This document shows, piece by piece, positions 53,659 to 63,252 of a stretch of 64,000 bases of DNA. Origin of the DNA: Aradus depressus (lineage: Eukaryota > Arthropoda > Insecta > Hemiptera > Aradidae); assembly GCA_963662175.1 (NCBI GenBank), contig OY759224.1:27289489-27353488 (forward strand). The letters run 5' to 3'. The translations under genes were made by a program, and so were the position numbers. The notes beneath the pieces were generated by a model. It was not told the DNA's origin and made no database searches. It saw nothing but the letters and a program-made list of their open reading frames with translations. How positions within the stretch are numbered: the first letter of the stretch is position 1; the number at the start of each line of letters is the position of its first letter.

Positions 53659-53900
53659 TAACAAATAAATAACAAAAAATAAATACAACTTTTGAAAGTA
53701 GTATTAAACTATATAAAACAATATATATATCTCTAAATAACTAAAAAGTAAATTACCTTATAATGACTCGAGTGGATGTGTGTGGTGACGGTGTTGTGAG
53801 TTTGTGTCCAGTGTAGTGAGTGCTATGATGTAAGGGTCGAGGGCTACCTGAGTTTACCTAACTGACCCTCGGTGGAGAGGGTGTTGCGTGGATTGTAATA
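53659..53900. other. Unassigned
   Basis: GTGTGTGGTGACGGTGTTG region without a frame. The right edge (TTGCGTGGATTGTAATA, 53884-53900) resembles the short extension found beyond the arms of the other PLE ends, on the opposite strand. Confidence 0.35.
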
Positions 53901-54055
53901 TACTTAAATGTGTACTGGTTTTGGCTTATGCCATCGTCAGCACAAGGTTCAACAATAATTGAGAGATTTGCCAGGCATACATATTTATATTAACCTGTTG
54001 TTGTTGAACCTTGTGCTGACGATGGCATAAGCCGGAACCAGTACACATTTAAGTA
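53901..54055. mobile_element. PLE end pair, inverted 55-bp arms
   Basis: Left arm 53901-53955 and right arm 54001-54055 are inverse copies with two mismatches around a 45-bp centre. Each contains a hammerhead-like core: right arm, plus strand, CUGACGA, extra U, GGC-AUAA-GCC, GGAAC, then CAGUA, with stem I UGUG/CACA. The GAAA of the consensus is GGAA on the right and AAAA on the left, so both ribozymes are probably dead. The right arm is cut by a pogo element. Confidence 0.65.
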
Positions 54056-54763
54056 CAGTAAACTCCCGATTATCCGCGGGATTGACTGGCGTGGATACCG
54101 CGGATAAGCCGCAAAATTGCCGATAATGGTTAAACAAAGGCCGAAGGCACTAAAAAAACAACACACAAGTAGTGCTTTAAATAAGTTTATTATACAATAA
54201 AAGGACGTACCTGATAACAAAACTCAATCAATGTCATGTAGCTTATTAAAAAGTCATGTTTACTGTTTAACAAAAAAGTCAGTCATTTGCTTTTGCTTTT
54301 TCGTAGTGCAACACTTTATCTTTATTTGTGATTTGAGTTTTCTCAACACCATCTTGTCACAAAGTGATGCGTCGTCTTGCTCTTCAAGGTATTGAATAAT
54401 GCTGTCAATGTGTCCTAATGCTGCATCACGTGCAGATGATACTGGTCAGGCGATTCACTCGCACGCTAAGTAAGCAAACATCTGCAGTGCCGCTAGTCGC
54501 GTCCAAAACTGCTCAAGCACACACTACGTATATACCGATATATGTACTGCACAGTAATACTGAACTACATAAACATTTTGTACTGTACATACATTATTAA
54601 GTGTACTGTACTGTATGTATATTTGTGATTTACGATTTTTATTACGTTTAAGTATGTATTTAGTAACTATTTCAATTTTTGTGAAATAATTTTCGGTTTC
54701 AAAACCTTCCTTTTTTATAAAAAAAGCCTCCTATAGGCACCGCGGATAATCGAGAGTTTACTG
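54056..54763. mobile_element. pogo/Tigger-like MITE (708 bp)
   Basis: Left CAGTAAACTCCCGATTATCC and right GGATAATCGAGAGTTTACTG are inverted with one mismatch, flanked by TA (54054-54055, 54764-54765). CCGCGG lies next to both ends. No transposase. It inserted into the right side of the PLE end pair, hence it is younger. Confidence 0.85.
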
Positions 54764-54765
54764 TA

Positions 54766-55640
54766 TATGTTTGTAGAATTAGACAATATAAGTGTTCAAA
54801 AAAAGTATTTTATCTATAATTTTATTTTATTTATAAGTATTCCCACTATATCAACACAGAACGCAAAAAATGTATTCGGACATTCATACTATCGGCAGTT
54901 ATTAGAGTTTTTGTGTTAATCCTCCCCCCTAATCCTTCTCTTCCCTTGATTTGACAGAAAATCAATAGGTGTCGTCATTGGTGGGTTCTGGATTTACATA
55001 TAAAATTTCGTGTCGATACATTCATTATATCGGGAGTTATTTTGTTCAGATTTTTTTTCATATTTGGAAAACATGAAATTCCGCATCGAAATTTTGATCG
55101 ATTGCATAACTTCTCCTATACTTCTTAAGTAAAATGTCTATCTATCTGATATATCCTGATAGAATTAATGTATCAGCACGAAATTTTATATCTGTATCCA
55201 GATCCCTCCAAGGACGAAACCTATTGATCCTCAGCCAAATCGGTCAAAGGAAAGAGGGGGTTTAGGGGGGAGGCTTACCACAAAAACGCTAATAACTGCC
55301 GATGTAATGAATGTATTGACATTAAATTTTATATGTGTATCCAGAACCCTCCAAGGACGAAACCTATTGATCCTCAGCCAAATCGGTCAAAGGAAAGAGG
55401 GGGTTTAGGGGGGAGGCTTACCACAAAAACGCTAATAACTGCCGATGTAATGAATGTATTGACATTAAATTTTATATGTGAATCCAAAACCCTCCAAGGA
55501 CTAAACCTATTGATCCTCAGCCAAATCGGTCAAAGAGCAGAGGGCATTTAGGGGGGAGGCTCAACACAAAAATGGTAATAACTGCCGATGTAATGAATGT
55601 ATTGACATTAAATTTCATATTTGAAGTCAAAACCCAATGA
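54766..55640. repeat. DR1 cluster with a 143-bp tandem section
   Basis: 54880-55140 is inverse DR1. At 55150-55640 the unit holding CCCTCCAAGGACGAAACCTA, TTGATCCTCAGCCAAATCGG and GCTAATAACTGCCGATGTAA is repeated three times with starts of CCCTCC at 55204, 55347 and 55490 (143-bp period) plus a partial fourth. No coding meaning. Confidence 0.8.
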
Positions 55641-56399
55641 GATAGATACAATTTTTTGCACAAAAGATTACAACCTCTATGGCAATGAGTGGGTTTTTTT
55701 TTTTTTTTTTTACAAAATAAATATTCTTATAGTTAAGTATGTAAAAAAAAATAAAAGGAAAAATGTCTATACAAAGAATTGTAAATAATAAGCAGTAAAC
55801 AACTAAATAAAAAGATACCAATAATAATGAAATAGTAAAAATGGACTTGCTCTTTAATATAAATAGTGCAAGGAACCAGGATAAAGAAACAGTTCAAAAG
55901 TTATATAAAACAAGATATGACATGAACATGACTAAATAAAAAAAAAATTAATAATAATAAAAAAAATATATATCCATCTTACATGCAACAAATTAAATTA
56001 TGTTATTCTTTATGTCAAGGCAACAGTAAAAAACTTCTAAATTATTTAAAATTTGCACAGATGTTTCTGAATAATATTCTGCTTTATTGAAGAGTAGAAA
56101 TGCTTGCCTGGGTATACAAAAAGAGGGACAATGGAACGAAAAGTGTATGAAAACAAAAACCCAATGAGGCACATAATGTGTCAAATTAAAACGATATTGG
56201 CCGGGAGAAAGGAACACACCTATCTAAGTCAACTATTGAATTTAGCGCAAAAGGTCGACTGGTTTTTGGAGGGGTAGCGAAACGTTAATTGATTATTTCG
56301 TTTTTGGCAACTACATTGCCAATGAGTCACTGACGACTTTCTTTTTGACGTGAAAACGTCTATTCGCCCGTTAAGCACAGTGATAGCCTGTCAAACTTT
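55641..56399. other. AT-rich DNA and DR1
   Basis: 55690-55710 is a T run; 55740-55990 A-rich; 56210-56350 DR1 (CAACTATTGAATTTAGCGCA). No gene seen. Confidence 0.45.
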
Positions 56400-56980
56400 C
56401 TTGTGTTACAAAATACCGTCAGATTTCAATCGATAATAACTACGAGACTAATAATGCGATAACAACGGTTGAGGTCACAATGGATAGAGCATGTCTGTAC
56501 GTGTTTGTTTTGCTTGTAACGTTATCGGGCTAGTGTGGGCGCCGGCGGGGCATTGTTGCGAATTAGCGTTGTGTAAAATTAGAAATTAGTGTAGCGTTAT
56601 AACGCGTTTAGATAGGACGTTGATTCGGATGTCATTGTAATAAGAGCTTGAGGAGCACTACTAGGACACAAAGTGAAACAATTAAATATTCGAAATATAT
56701 GTAAAAATCGGTATTAAATTGAAAATTGCAAAAAAATTAAAGATGTCGTCTCATATGAATCGTAAATATGCGCGGAATTATAGAAAAAAGCAAATCAGAG
56801 GAAAGCTCGCATCAAAAGAAATTTAAAAAACCTAAAAAGTCTAGTGCCGAGCAAATGCAAGAGCTACGGCAGCATCGAAAAGAAAATGAAAAATGATTTT
56901 ATCCCTAATTTTTCACGGAAAATCTACGGCGTGGACCTTGACTACGCCTTAATATGTTTTTTTGGTTCCCTGTGGAAATA
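56400..56980 (+). other. Unassigned segment with a short basic reading frame
   Basis: An ATG at 56768 opens MRGIIEKSKSEESSHQKKFK, then KPKKSSAEQMQELRQHRKEN and EK, stopping at 56896 (43 codons). The A-E-x-M-x-E-x-R-Q-x-R-K pattern is reminiscent of the short basic N-terminal motif in some transposon-coded proteins, but it is too short to assign. GC-richer DNA at 56500-56570 (GTGGGCGCCGGCGGGGC) lies upstream. A Helitron follows directly. Confidence 0.25.
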
Positions 56981-57504
56981 TCATATATATAAAGCTGAAA
57001 ATGTCTGTGCGTTGTACCGCTATAACTCACGAACGGCTTGATGGATTTGATTAATTTTTTTTTTAATTTGTTCGTCATCGTCTGTGGAAGGTTATAGGCG
57101 TATTAGTACCTCAATATCTGGTCCATCCTAGCATCCACCCACGCAATCTTTGTAACTCAAAAATCACTGCAATGATTAATGAGGAATCTTTTTGAATAGA
57201 TAAGTTTTATCTACCGGAAGGTTAAGGTCTATTTTTTAATCAACCCCTGGTCCATCCCAGCATCCACTCACGCAATCTTTGTAACTCGAAAACCATTGCA
57301 ACAATTAATGAGAAATATTTTTGAATAAATTAGTTTTAGCTCCAAAGCTAGCGTTACTACAGTTGAAGGACTATAAGCCTTATTCCGTATGAATAATTGA
57401 AAATTATAACATCATGAATGTACTGTCGAGGAACTGAATAGCCTTATAGGAGATATTGGGAGAAAAGTCAAAGTTCCCCGGGCAACGCCGGGTATTACTG
57501 CTAG
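56981..57504 (+). mobile_element. Non-autonomous Helitron, copy 2 (524 bp)
   Basis: TC start (TCATATATATAAAGCTGAAA), hairpin CCCGG/CCGGG and CTAG end, between A (56980) and T (57505). Near-identical to copy 1; differences include an AACATC insertion near the 3' part and scattered substitutions. Confidence 0.85.
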
Positions 57505-57954
57505 TTATTAATAAAGAGAGTTGAAAATTTCTTAGAGCCAACGTAAGGAATCAACAATTAAAACATTTATTTCAAAAACCTAATTACAAGAGTAGAACAG
57601 GAAACAATTAAGTTATAACTTCGCAGAAAGAGGTCTCTCCCAGCTTCAGCCACCTTCCCATAATTTAATTCATTTGCTTAATTTAATTTCGCTTTTACGA
57701 TCTTTCCCTTCATAATTACTTTATATATTTTAATATTTTATTATTCCTGTTTTCTCATACTTTCGCATCAATTCCAATATATACAACACGGTTGATATCA
57801 ACTCTCGTTCTATGAAATTTCCGCTCGAACAAGAACATGAATACCTGGAGCATGCGTTCCTTATCTTGTACGATGACATGTACTGGAAGTGCACTCTGGT
57901 TGTATGACCTCTTAGTTAAAGCCCGTGCATGAGTTACAATAATTATTACGAATC
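57505..57954. other. Unassigned; SINE-A scrap at 57905-57945
   Basis: AT-rich. Only GACCTCTTAGTTAAAGCCCG is recognised (SINE-A 3' piece). Confidence 0.4.
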
Positions 57955-58660
57955 ACATTTTTACAGATCACTCGCCCTCTCCCCTCCCCAACTTCTCAAT
58001 TCATTTCCGGCATTAACCCTCCGTCGGGCGCAACTGAGCTGCGACATTTTAGTTTGCTACGACGTCCATAGATGGCTTAGCGGGTCGGGCTTCTCAGTAG
58101 CTGTCCGTTTTTCACAGATCTTCTAACGTGTACCACTCAGAGTTGAACCTTCGTAATTAGTTGGCAAAAGTTGGCCTAAGAAGCTCATTTCGCCCGATTT
58201 CGTCACAATTCTTAAGGTACGTACTTTGCAGTTCCGATTATTATAATGGATTATTCTGTCTATCTAACATATAATTATAGTGTAATACAACTTCTGTGAT
58301 TAAGTACCTACATGTTTTAACACCAAAATCATCCAAAAAAAATGAAAGGTTGAAGGTTATAACACCTGTTTGGACCTTTGTTTGGATTTGTCATTGTGGC
58401 CAACTTATTTTACAAGTTTTACTTTAAAAAACCATTCATATAATGTACTGTGACCGTTTTGAAAAATAAAAGATAGTTTCCTCCCCAAAAACTTAGATTG
58501 CGCCCGAACTCGTAACCCCAAAAATGGGGAGGGTTAACCACTGATGCTATATATTACCTCCTTATACCCAGAATTTGAAATGTATATGAGAGGGGGAGGG
58601 GAGAGGATAAGAAAGTATCTGTAAAAAAGTAATTGGTATAAGAAAGTTATGGCCACAATA
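57955..58660. mobile_element. MITE family E, interrupted by a piggyBac-like MITE
   Basis: Left TTTTTACAGATCACTCGCCC and right AGAAAGTATCTGTAAAAAAG plus AATTGGTATAAG are the E ends. The middle is displaced by 517 bp of inserted DNA. Confidence 0.6.
58017..58533. mobile_element. piggyBac-like MITE with TTAA duplication (517 bp)
   Basis: TTAA at 58013-58016 and 58534-58537 flanks CCCTCC ... GGAGGG ends. Further inside, GGGCGCAACTGAGC and TTGCGCCCGAACTCG are also inverse-related. TTAA target and CCCT-type ends indicate piggyBac. No transposase. Confidence 0.75.
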
Positions 58661-59577
58661 GATATATAGAAGTCAGTAGAGTCGGGGTCAAGTTCACCAG
58701 CGTGACGAAGAGCTGGTTGTAAATTTTTTTTTAATTAATTTATTTTCATTATAATTCCGATTTATTTTTATTATAATTCCGATGAAAACTTAACTTCGAA
58801 TTTCCGATCGATTACATTACTTTCCCTATACTTTGTATACCTGAATAAGTATGTATAAGTAATACTTAAAACAAGTTTGAAGACCGACCCTAGCATTTTA
58901 TCAAACCTGTGTGTCTTTGAATAGGCTAACTCCCGATAGAACAATCGTATGAACACGAAATTTTATATGTGTATCTAGAGCACCATAAGGACGACACCTA
59001 TAGAGTTTCAGCGAAATCGGCTAAAGGGTTGGTGGGAATTAGGGGGGAGGTTTCACATAAAAACTCAAATGACTCAGAGGCGGGCGCAACTCAAAACCAG
59101 AAGCATCTATGAAGTCAACTAATGATTATGACTTCCACAGATATACGGTGATTCACCGACATTTTAAAAAAAATTTCTTGCCGATTACTTAACTTCTCTC
59201 TTAGTTCATATCTCGCAAAGTCGGAGGCTTAAAGGTGGGTTGATTGCGTTGATGAGCCTACGGGGAGCCCTTACACTAGGTGGAGGTGTTGATGTTTCTT
59301 CTATTTTCTCCCTCCATTGTGGTGGGTGCTGAAAGGTTTGACTCATGGGTAGGTCGTGCGATGTCACAAATGAGGGTCATCTGTGGATTAGGGTTGCTGG
59401 AGTGAGGTATGGATAGAACGTGGTCTGAGCTACAGAGAGGACACTCCCTTGGACCATCTTCAGATATCGCTCCACTCACACCTAGCCAAATAATCCATTC
59501 TAGATATGGGATTTCTTCTATTTCCAGGTATATGTATGTATATATATCAAGCTGAGCCTATACTCCATATAACCATC
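58661..59577. other. DR1 copies and an unrecognised frame
   Basis: 58780-59050 is DR1 (CGATTACATTACTTTCCCTA; GATAGAACAATCGTATGAAC). A minus-strand frame at 59276-59479 contains PRECPLCSSDHVL, a lone CxxC, which I cannot assign. No gene supported. Confidence 0.4.
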
Positions 59578-59925
59578 CAGGGGCGTAGCCAGGATTTTGA
59601 GCAGGGGGGCACAGTCCGCAGTCACCGTGGTTAGCGTTGCAGACTTTTTGTTATTAATTTGGGAGACTCGGACCTCTAGAAGCTCCCCCTGAGGTAACCA
59701 CTGACTGTAATACTTAAGTTGACTTTATGGTTTCTGTGCTTTTAGAATTAAATGACTCACAGTCAATAGCGGGCATTTGCTGCTGCTGCGATTTGCAACT
59801 TTACTGCGCATGTAAAATCAGCTTTAAGAGTATAAAGTATAACATGAATGACGATTTTGAGCGAGGAAATGAAATGATCGAATTCATATATATTTAAATA
59901 AATGTAATATGACTTGTTTTGACAG
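59578..59925 (+). mobile_element. hAT MITE family 2, 3'-truncated copy
   Basis: CCAGGGGCGTAGCCAGGATT start and the family interior (GAGGTAACCACTGACTGTAA, GAGCGAGGAAATGAAATGAT). The right end is missing after AATATGACTTGTTTTGACA. Confidence 0.75.
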
Positions 59926-59979
59926 GACATGAATCATAATAAATAATTAATTGTATATTGTATTTCGTAACCTAACATT

Positions 59980-60175
59980 GAGGGGGCCATAATGACCGTG
60001 CTTGCTAGAGCGTAGGGCTTTGGACGCATGGTCTCACCATGGTTTGCGGGTTTGAATCCCGTCCGGGAGTGAGTTTTATTTCGCAGATAGAACTCCCTCC
60101 CGAGGCCATCGATGTCGTAAATAACTAAATAACACCATAATAGAGATATGGTTAATATGCATCCTACATAAGGCA
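59980..60175 (+). mobile_element. SINE-B copy 3
   Basis: GAGGGGGCCATAATGACCGT head, B box GGGTTTGAATCCC, GTCCGGGAGTGAGTTTTATT, end ATGGTTAATATGCATCCTAC and a short A tail. More diverged than copies 1 and 2, with different upstream flank. Confidence 0.75.
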
Positions 60176-60249
60176 AAAAAACAACCTAACAATGATAATG
60201 TGTTTGTATTTTGTATTCAGTATATCAAGCAATAAATTTTCTTATAAAG

Positions 60250-60640
60250 TAGTTCTGTTATTCTGAGCCTTCGCCGGGGGCCCGTTGTGGGATGGGGGCT
60301 CCGCCGGGCTCTCCGGACTGAAGCAGTCCCGGGCTTGGAGGGTTTGGTCGGCTGCAGGAACGAGCACACCCTTCCTATCAGGCCTCGCTGTTCTCCCTTC
60401 AAACTGCCTGCTACATGCTATTCACTGCAGAGAGAGACCTGGTCCGTGCCTCCCTTTGTCCCCTGGTCTGGCCTCGCCGCTCCCTGGGGCCCCTTGTTTC
60501 TGTCTGGCTTCTCCGTCTCGCACCTCTTGGTTCCTTGGTGAAGAGTCTGACCATGACATAAAGATCGCTGTACCGGGCACTCATGACGCTTCGCGGTTGC
60601 AATGCCCTCCAAAAAAAAGAAGAAAAAAAAAGATAATGTA
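60250..60640 (+). mobile_element. GC-rich LINE-like 3' end with A-rich tail
   Basis: A GC-rich block (CGCCGGGGGCCCGTTGTGGG ... CCCTTTGTCCCCTGGTCTGG) ending GCAATGCCCTCCAAAAAAAA and A/G-rich tail. The composition break and A tail suggest a retroposed 3' end, but overlapping frames on both strands give no recognisable protein. Confidence 0.4.
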
Positions 60641-60994
60641 AATTGAACCATATGATTCATATCTATAACATACAACAGAAAAGGTGTAGGATGTCCTTCC
60701 TTACTGAGGTCAAGATCGCGGGTTCGAAAGTCCTTAGATTTTTTATCTGGAACATGAAATTTCATGATCATTTGGATTGGAACCGAAGGTGAATAAAAAT
60801 TTAGGGTAGGCAAAATTTAGAATTCCCTTAGTAGAATCGTGCTCATATCCACCAGAGCGCTCTGTTAGTAGGCAATATGACATTGAAAACTGACATTATT
60901 GCAGAGATATTGTGAAATAATTCAAATGGACTTGAAAAATAAAATAAAACTGGTTTATTTAATATATTGTCTAATTTCACTAACTATATATACA

Positions 60995-61030
60995 TGGGAG
61001 TACTTTCGGTATTTCTACCATCCTCAGCCA
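60995..61030 (-). ncRNA. Hammerhead-like ribozyme, family d, left copy
   Basis: Exact inverse of the motif at 61053-61088; all core bases identical. Confidence 0.7.
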
Positions 61031-61052
61031 AAAGCCTTATCTCTTATGCTTT

Positions 61053-61088
61053 TGGCTGAGGATGGTAGAAATACCGAAAGTACTCCCA
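61053..61088 (+). ncRNA. Hammerhead-like ribozyme, family d, right copy
   Basis: Stem I UGG (61053-61055) pairs with CCA (61086-61088). Core CUGAGGA (61056-61062), extra U, stem II GGUA/UACC closed by GAAA, core GAAA (61076-61079), stem III AG-UA-CU (palindromic AGUACU), cleavage base C85. All invariant positions match a hammerhead. Confidence 0.75.
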
Positions 61089-61196
61089 TGTATATATAGT
61101 TAGTGAAATTAGACAATATATTAAATAAACCAGTTTTATTTTATTTTTCAAGTCCAATATGACATTGTAGTTAAAGCCCGGGCATGATACATAACG

Positions 61197-61910
61197 TGAA
61201 GGTTTGTTTGATTTTGGGATCCCAGTAATTACAAGATATTTACATTGAATGTATTATTATATTAACTAAGGATACACATACATATCAGATATAGAGTACA
61301 AGAGAAACTAATTTTCTTGTGTATTATCATTAGGGACAAAGACATTGGTGTAACTTGAATTTTAATGGATGGACCACATGATGAATGATGCATTAGACCT
61401 GCGGAAGGATGTTAGGTAGATACCAATGAATACTAACGTTGTGTATTTAATTTGTGAGACCTCGGCCTCTGTTCTACACGGTACTGCTCACCTTTCCATT
61501 CATTCTTCTAGTACCCTCTTCCGAATGAAGAACCGGTCCACCAGATGGGGACTCCATCGACTATACATCTTTATGTTGTTTTCAATTCTCAATCTAGTAA
61601 CCAGTTTTCATTGGATCTTCATGTTTCTGAACTATTGGTTCCAAAATTGAAAAAAAAGTTGTCGGTTTATCATAGGTCTACCATAATTCCGGTTTTCGCC
61701 AGGAGAGTCCGGGATTTGAGTCTGAATCTCACCCTTAATACCCACATTCCTTTAGTAGATGTGGCTGAAAATTAATTGATGTCTTGGCTAGAGGATTCTG
61801 GATTCACATACAGAAATTTGTGTCGATACATTCACTCTTTCGGGAGTTATCGTGTTCTCAGACACACAGATAGACAAACAATTTTTTTTTGTTATATTGG
61901 GAATCTGAAG
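61197..61910. other. Unassigned and DR1
   Basis: 61200-61680 unassigned, with no frame of note. 61730-61880 is inverse DR1 (ATGTGGCTGAAAATTAATTG, TTTGTGTCGATACATTCACT). Confidence 0.45.
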
Positions 61911-62411
61911 GTTCGAAATAGGGATGGGTATAGAAAAACCGATTATTCGAAATAATCGATGTTTTGGTAAAACAATCTGTGATTTTTTAATCGATGTCAT
62001 CTGGGTTTGATTAATCGGATAATCGATGATTATTTAACGATTATTAAATTTTTAATTAAAATTACAACTCATCCGAAAATAAAGAAAAATGAATTAATTA
62101 TAATTCATCCGGAGTGCAACTCGCCTAAAAAAGTGGGAGGAGACTATCGTATTGACTATCGATACAACACAGTGCCTCTGTGGTGAACTGGTGATAAGTA
62201 AAAAATAACCTTCTAATAGTTCTACCTCTAATTCTAATTTCTAATCATTTGTGTTTTGTCATTTATGAGTTGTGATTGACTGATTGTATTAACTTTTGTT
62301 TGTGCGTTCGCCTTGTGCCACTCGGTGTTCTTTTTTTTTTTATGAGTTAACTTCATTAAATGAATAAAACAAACTTATTTTTGAAATATTGTCTATTCCA
62401 CTAAAGATATA

Positions 62412-62453
62412 TACAACTACCGGTTTCGGCTTTATACCATCGTCAGGTCTAGT
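62412..62453 (-). ncRNA. Hammerhead-like ribozyme, family e, left copy
   Basis: Inverse of 63211-63252 with identical core. Confidence 0.65.
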
Positions 62454-62475
62454 TGTGAACTAAGTCAGGTAAAGA

Positions 62476-62886
62476 GTGGAAAAAGAAGATTTCAATATCG
62501 GGTTTAAAACTATCAATCCCATAAGCCAGTGCCTAGAGAGAGGTAGGGACAGAACAGATATTGAGAATAAAAGCGGTGTTTATAGTCTAGAGTGTGCGAC
62601 GTGCAATCAATTATACATTGGACAGACAGGACGTCGTTTTAGGGAAAGAATTAAAGAACACACGGCCGAAATAAAGAACCGAGGAAACCGTTCTACATTC
62701 GCGACCCACATAATTGACAATATCCACACTTTCGACCCATCTACAGGCATCAAATATCTCCATTATTGCCCAAAAAGCAGGCTACTTAATAGCTTAGAAC
62801 AATTAGAAATAAATAAAGCTAACAAAAGGAACATTTGTATGAATGACCAAATTTATTTCAACTATTCCCCTTTGTTAACACCCTGA
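62476..62886 (+). pseudogene. PLE GIY-YIG endonuclease domain
   Basis: 136-codon open frame beginning at a GTG just inside the left arm (no ATG; an in-frame stop lies shortly upstream), so it is the C-terminal remnant of a longer polyprotein. Residues 34-36 are GVY and 47-49 YIG in YIGQTGRRFRERIKEH, with R58 and H62. C40 and C43 form the CxxC that precedes YIG in PLE endonucleases. SLEQLEI near 110 supplies the conserved Glu, and NDQIYFNYSPL is the typical end. In PLEs this domain nicks target DNA for RT priming. The frame is intact from 62476 to the stop; RT is absent. Confidence 0.9.
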
Positions 62887-63210
62887 TCCAGTTCTGTTTC
62901 CACATATATGTTTGTATTATCTGTTATTAATATTTGGTTCCACATATATGTTTCAAGTTATCTAAATCTTAATATTATTATTAATTTTATTTCTATTTTT
63001 ATTATTTATTTGTATTTGTACTTATTTATTTGTTGTTTTGCCACGATTAGTCTAGTAATATTGTTTTATGTAATTTTAGAACTAGGTTTTGTTAAGAAAT
63101 ATTTCATGAGATAGCTAACGGTACAGCCGGGGGACTCCCAAGTTTTAATAGCACCCTTTGACCTGAGATGTATTTGAAGGGTCGCTCTCTGCAAACTGAC
63201 TTAGTTCACA

Positions 63211-63252
63211 ACTAGACCTGACGATGGTATAAAGCCGAAACCGGTAGTTGTA
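63211..63252 (+). ncRNA. Hammerhead-like ribozyme, family e, right copy
   Basis: CUGACGA (63218-63224), extra U, stem II GGU/GCC, GAAA (63237-63240), palindromic stem III ACCGGU, cleavage base A63246. Stem I begins GAC/GUU (C-G, A-U, G-U), and a further ACAAC/GUUGU pairing is possible beyond a bulge. Core intact. Confidence 0.7.

Larger units (their letters stand above)
60886..61154 (-). mobile_element. Snapback PLE-type element, perfect 108-bp arms, two ribozymes
   Basis: Arms 60928-61035 and 61048-61155 are exact inverse copies separated by 12 bp. A 42-bp extension (60886-60927) lies outside the left arm; its inverse TTTCACAATATCTCTGC resembles TTTCCACAATATGTCCGC, the extension at the right of the 62-63 kb PLE. 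13-bp direct repeats CAATATGACATTG flank it (60873-60885, 61155-61167). No coding sequence: essentially two head-to-head ribozyme-bearing ends. Confidence 0.8.
60690..61196 (+). mobile_element. SINE-A split by the snapback element
   Basis: The SINE runs 60690-60885 (GATCGCGGGTTCGAAAGTCC, GGGTAGGCAAAATTTAGAAT) and resumes at 61155-61196 (AATATGACATTGTAGTTAAA, GCCCGGGCATGA). CAATATGACATTG is present on both sides of the insertion. Confidence 0.85.

Noticed and set aside
54418..54600. A 60-codon frame inside the pogo MITE as a transposase remnant
   Set aside because: No DDD/E or helix-turn-helix features of pogo transposases can be seen.
60285..60813. Overlapping frames of 60-130 codons on both strands
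   Set aside because: GC-rich UTR-like sequence with an A tail; no motif on either strand, so coding cannot be supported.
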